Source: Colletotrichum lupini (taxonomy: Eukaryota; Ascomycota; Sordariomycetes; Glomerellales; Glomerellaceae). From it: DNA of 64,000 nt. The stretch lies in assembly GCF_023278565.1 (NCBI RefSeq), contig NC_064680.1, positions 3,162,001 through 3,226,000 of the forward strand, in the 5' to 3' direction. The position numbers and the translations under genes were made by a program. Shown in pieces: positions 60,601 through 64,000 of this stretch. The number at the start of each line of letters is the position of its first letter. Positions within the stretch are counted from its first letter, which is position 1. A model generated the notes under the pieces. That model saw only the letters and a list, made by a program, of their open reading frames with translations, searched no databases and was not told where the DNA came from.

Positions 60601-60639
60601 AATAACAACTACATATATACCATCTCTATCCACTCCTAA
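51662..60639. other. 9 kb gene-free stretch
   Basis: No supported gene. The part next to 51661 (about 51.7-54 kb) is GT/GA-rich and probably promoter and leader of the minus-strand gene. A (GA) run is at 53580-53596, a CCCAG repeat at about 55148-55165, and ACCTTACC/AGGTAAGG words occur at about 53211, 54090 and 54122. 60440-60640 is a CA/CT-rich leader-like sequence that ends in an ATG (60644) with only ten codons. Other open frames are short and without similarity. Confidence 0.4.
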
Positions 60640-60825
60640 ATACCATGGACTCAAAATACAACCACCCAAAAAGATAAAATCTCTAGAAAAATTCTCCTAA
60701 AAGTTCGGAGAAGGGGTGTTGAACCCCGACCCTATGAAAACCCCACCCCCCTAGGGAAATTTTCTGCTCGGTATTTTACCGCTCGGCTAATGCGTTCCCG
60801 GGGCGTCCCCCGGGGCAGGTATTCG
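60640..60825 (-). mobile_element. tRNA-like, SINE-like sequence (candidate)
   Basis: On the minus strand an A-box-like TTAGCCGAGCGGT (60790-60778) and a B-box-like GGTTCAACACC (60725-60715) are spaced as in a tRNA-derived RNA polymerase III promoter. The flanks carry hairpins (CCCCGGGG type at 60797-60816; TTCTCC/GGAGAA at 60691-60711). The acceptor arms do not pair, so it is not a working tRNA. A tRNA-derived short interspersed element is the best explanation; a degenerate tRNA pseudogene is the alternative. Confidence 0.4.
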
Positions 60826-61180
60826 TATGAAGAAAAATGTTGTAGATGAAGGATTGACCGTCCGGGTGAGGGTGGCTTGAATGTTGGGATGAGAAAAAGG
60901 GGGGGAGGGGGGCGGCACTGGGAGTGGTGAATGTGTGGGTGGGGAGCCTGAAGTTCCAAGAAAGAGACGGCTGGATACCTTCTTGATGAGCAGGTTACTG
61001 GTTCCGAGGTACCAAAGGATAGAAATTACTTTCTATTTTTCGAATCTGTTCTACCAAATAAGCAAATGAACATGCCGTCTATGATGGCCGCTGCTGGGAG
61101 CCATCCAGCCTTGCGCTACCTTTCACCTCAAGCATCATCACAAAAACAGATAACGTCCAGCGTCTGTCTACCTTTACTCA

Positions 61181-62733
61181 TTAAAGGGGCTTATTCGCGA
61201 ACCCCAACTCCTTATTTCCGCCATGAAACACCACAAACTGCGACTTTAGGAAAACGTCCCCGTAAATCGCAAAGGGCAAACCCGCAGAGCTCTGTATACC
61301 CCCAAAGCACGTCGTCGAAGTCTCAACCGTCTGCCCGTCGACGGGAGCAAACTTCATAAAGTCACCCGGGACGACGGCCTGGTACTTGCCCATGTCGACC
61401 GTGAAGGACGGTATCGTGTCCTTGCAGTTGAAGACGAAGCCTCCGTTGGTCGCGTCGTACTTTGCGCTCGCGATGCGTTGGTAGTACGCCGAGACGATGG
61501 CGTCGGGCAGCAGCATGAGCGTCGTGCCCGTGTCCGCGATGGCGGCGTGAGGGGCCGAGGTGGGCGCGCTGCCGTTGGAGCCGACGGCGAAGCCTTGGGC
61601 TGTGAATTGCCAGAAGCCTTGCGTCGTGTTGGCGGGGACGAAGGTGATGTCGCCCGTGTACTCTGTCGAGTCGAGGAAGCCAAAGTTGTAGTTTCCAGCT
61701 TGTGATTGCGAAATTAGTGAATAGTTCCGAAGGGGCCTTGACGTGAGAATTTGAGACTTACCAGCTGCCTTCTTGAGGTTTGCTGTGAACAGTGGCATGG
61801 CGAGATTGTTCATTGCATTCTCGAAAAAGGTTTTCTGCTTGGCAGGCTTGACGGTGTTGATGTTGCCAAAGGCAAGTCCGACAAGACCAGACTGGTTCTT
61901 GTTTCGGGAAAATGACGAAGACACTTGAGTAGCAGACTCGACTGCTTGGCTCTCTACAGTCACGCCGCCGATCGTGACGGTGTCCATGAAAACATTACCT
62001 TGGGACGAGCTACCGTCGCCATAGGAGATCGACCAAGAAGCACCCTGGAGGACTTTGGCACTTGTACTGGCGTTGATGTTATACACTGTCTGCCCCGCGA
62101 CTTGGGTTATGGGTGTCTCGCTACTGAAGACCCATAGATCCGAGGACCCGGTATCGAAGTTGAGCGGGATAGTCTGGGGCGGTGTGCCGATCTGGACAGG
62201 GCAGAGATACTGGCTGTCGAACTCGGCGGGAATCGCCGCAACCTCTCCTTCAGGACTGTAAGCTTAATCCCAAGAAGCCGACATATCAACTTACCACCTG
62301 GAGGTGTCTTCGTGCCATTGCCTTTGTTACCTCCACCTCCGGGAGTAGTGGTTGTACCATTGCCCTTGGAACCACCAGCACCAGCATTGCCTCCTTTCCC
62401 TCCCTTACCCTTTCCTTTGCCGCCACCCTTACCCCCTTTACGACCGCCATTGCCTTTGCCTCCGTTCAGCAACCCAAGCTCTCCGAGGATTTGATCAATG
62501 AGCCCTAGTAGATCGTCGGGAATCTGCTGCCCGAACTTGGAATAAGCTCTGGCCAGTGCGATGGGCCCTCGCCTGTTTCCATAGTAAAAGTCGGGATTGG
62601 GAGCCTGCTCGATTCGGAAGGCCGCGCCGCCTAGAGTGGAAATTTCTAATTTTCGAGGTGCCGCATCTACTAGATGAGAAGCAAAGGGAACGAATGCTGC
62701 CACTGCAGCTGGTTTGGTGAAACGCAGGGCCAC
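61181..62733 (-). CDS. Secreted aspartic protease (pepsin family A1)
   Basis: Three exons (62733-62295, 62247-61762, 61698-61181) give 480 residues with no stop. The prepro region begins ALRFTKPAAVAAFVPFASHL, a clear signal peptide, but the first codon at 62733-62731 is GTG and no in-frame ATG lies in the open frame upstream. Either a short upstream exon carries the start or the start codon is mutated. Residues ~90-146 are an unusual Gly/Lys/Asn-rich linker (GGKGKGKGGKGGNAGAGGSK-like) in the propeptide. The mature enzyme has both active-site motifs: DTGSS (Asp178) and DTGTT (Asp364), the Tyr-flap block SYGDGS, and ends with KSQFVVFHGGNKELGFANK. It cleaves proteins in acidic surroundings outside the cell. 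The first intron uses an AAG acceptor at 62248, the second is canonical at its donor. Confidence 0.88.
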
Positions 62734-64000
62734 TTGGGGTAGATGAAAGGTCTGGCGAAGGAGTGAAGCCAGATGAGAAGCTCACAGAGCTTTCAGCAAA
62801 TAACGATCTTAGAAGAAGAACAGTATGGAGATAGTGACACAAGGAAAACAAAGGGCTTGGAAGCGCGGAGCGTCCTGGAGAGATAAGCACACAAGCTTTT
62901 GCCAAGTTCGCTTCCCATTGTAGCAACGCATAGATCGACCTTCTCAGCCGTTTCGAAATGCTCGAATACCTAGTCACCAGTTGGATCGCCATCCAGGCAA
63001 TGACGAATCGCGAGACAGAAGGAGGAAATTCCACTTTCCGGGCCTGGCGACGAGGACCTGATGTAGGCGCCAGGGGCTGAATCGTTCGAGTCTGCCTGCC
63101 ATCGACGAGTCGAAAGTCTCCCAAAGAGGCGCATCCGTAGATGACCTGCGACAGTCGATCATTCAGCTCAACTCAAAGCGTGGTCCCTCGCGGACACTGT
63201 ACGCCGGACTCGTGAGGCGGCCTCTATGGCCGTATGCTTGGCTTCCGAAACACTGTAAGTCAGGCATGCGACCCCTGTCAGCAAGGTCAACCAAGTCGCA
63301 ATGCCGAACTCCCGTGACGGTTCGTTGGGTTCCCAGACCCCTGTTTGTAGCCGCAGCGCATCCAGCTAGGTCAAGACTTTACTTGTGATGTGGAACGAGG
63401 GCATCCGTAATGTGGGAAAGCGAAAAATTAATGATCAATCATCTGAAGTTGCTCAGAGACATGCGATGAAAAGAGCGGGAGAAATAGATTGCGACGTATC
63501 TTGACGTTCAAAGTCTAATACGGAGACGAGCAGAACAAGGGAGTCGGAGAAGGTGTGGCATAGCTGTGACGAGATTCATGCAAAACTGAAACCGCTCTCC
63601 ATCCTTCTGTTGACAGCTGTTGTGACTTGGATGACACCACTTGAGTCTTCGGCCGAATCCCCGGACATGTGCGACGGTTGTGAGTATTTGACATCACGGA
63701 GAGACAATGCTTGTTCCGAAGGGAAAAAGCTGGTCGATGCAATACTGATCGGACAGTAGGAGAAGTTGTCCGTTCCTTGACGTCAGGACAGCCGGGTTCC
63801 GATGGCTTATAAGCCCGGCTTGAGTTTGCGACTAGAGATACTTGCAGAAGTCAGCCCGTTGATAAGGCGTATCAAAGAGGCATCGTCAAACGTATTGGTA
63901 TAGTAACCGAGCGAAGGATAGCGCCATCACTTGGCGAGGTCGATCTCTGCAAGCTAATCTCTCCAAGGCGTCGTTGCCTTGATTTTCCGTCCGAGATCCT
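62734..64000. other. Right-end intergenic region
   Basis: 1.3 kb upstream of the aspartic protease. It may include a missing first exon of that gene. No other gene is supported; a possible QACDPCQ word near 63266 is discussed under rejected items. Confidence 0.45.

Noticed and set aside
63255..63310. QACDPCQQ-like reading suggesting a Zn2Cys6 transcription factor
   Set aside because: Third cysteine and basic stretch are missing, no start, frame stops soon, and no downstream fungal TF domain in the window.
63553..63759. Small secreted Cys-containing protein on the plus strand
   Set aside because: The frame starts with GTG, the hydrophobic part is internal, and no family is recognisable.

Overview
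This is a 64 kb window of a filamentous ascomycete nuclear genome, most likely a Sordariomycete. The gene models have several short introns (about 43-190 nt, mostly 45-65 nt) with GTRAGT-type donors and CTRAC-like branch points. Typical Pezizomycotina genes are present (NoxA-type NADPH oxidase, class II DAHP synthase, an NB-ARC/TPR NLR protein, secreted aspartic protease, GPI-type phospholipase B). One long AT-rich stretch shows the mutation pattern of repeat-induced point mutation (RIP). All splice models were built by hand and checked for frame; none is supported by transcript data.

Left arm (1-17 kb) is accessory in character. It holds the first exon of an F-box gene cut by the window edge, a decayed GA4-desaturase/AsaB-family gene, and a conserved fungal gene split in two by a 7,383 bp LTR retrotransposon. 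The retrotransposon (4540-11922) has 225 bp LTRs, a 5 bp target-site duplication GTTAG, Ty1/copia-type integrase, reverse transcriptase and RNase H relics on the minus strand, and heavy RIP. A second, smaller insertion sits inside its integrase. Divergent from the split gene is an apparently intact nine-exon NLR-like gene (13434-16759) of the kind implicated in fungal non-self recognition.

Middle (17-36 kb). A 6 kb gene-poor stretch with an extreme poly-C tract precedes noxA (22860-24746). After another gene-poor 4.7 kb, which contains a degenerate repeat, come three same-strand genes on the minus strand: a class I methyltransferase, an amidase and a class II DAHP synthase (first step of the shikimate pathway). 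A HYPK-like UBA protein gene diverges from the last of these.

Right arm (36-64 kb). A large secreted glycoprotein of unknown function, a BRCT-domain protein with repeated S-P-A-K-R motifs, a phospholipase B, and a conserved nuclear-looking protein with a Cys/His cluster lie here. A 9.5 kb gene-free stretch follows, with a tRNA-like, SINE-like sequence placed directly after what looks like an orphan 5' leader. A secreted aspartic protease whose expected start codon reads GTG closes the annotated genes. I found no CRISPR array, rRNA gene or convincing functional tRNA. The genes do not form one obvious pathway; the strongest story is transposon disruption plus RIP next to an NLR gene.
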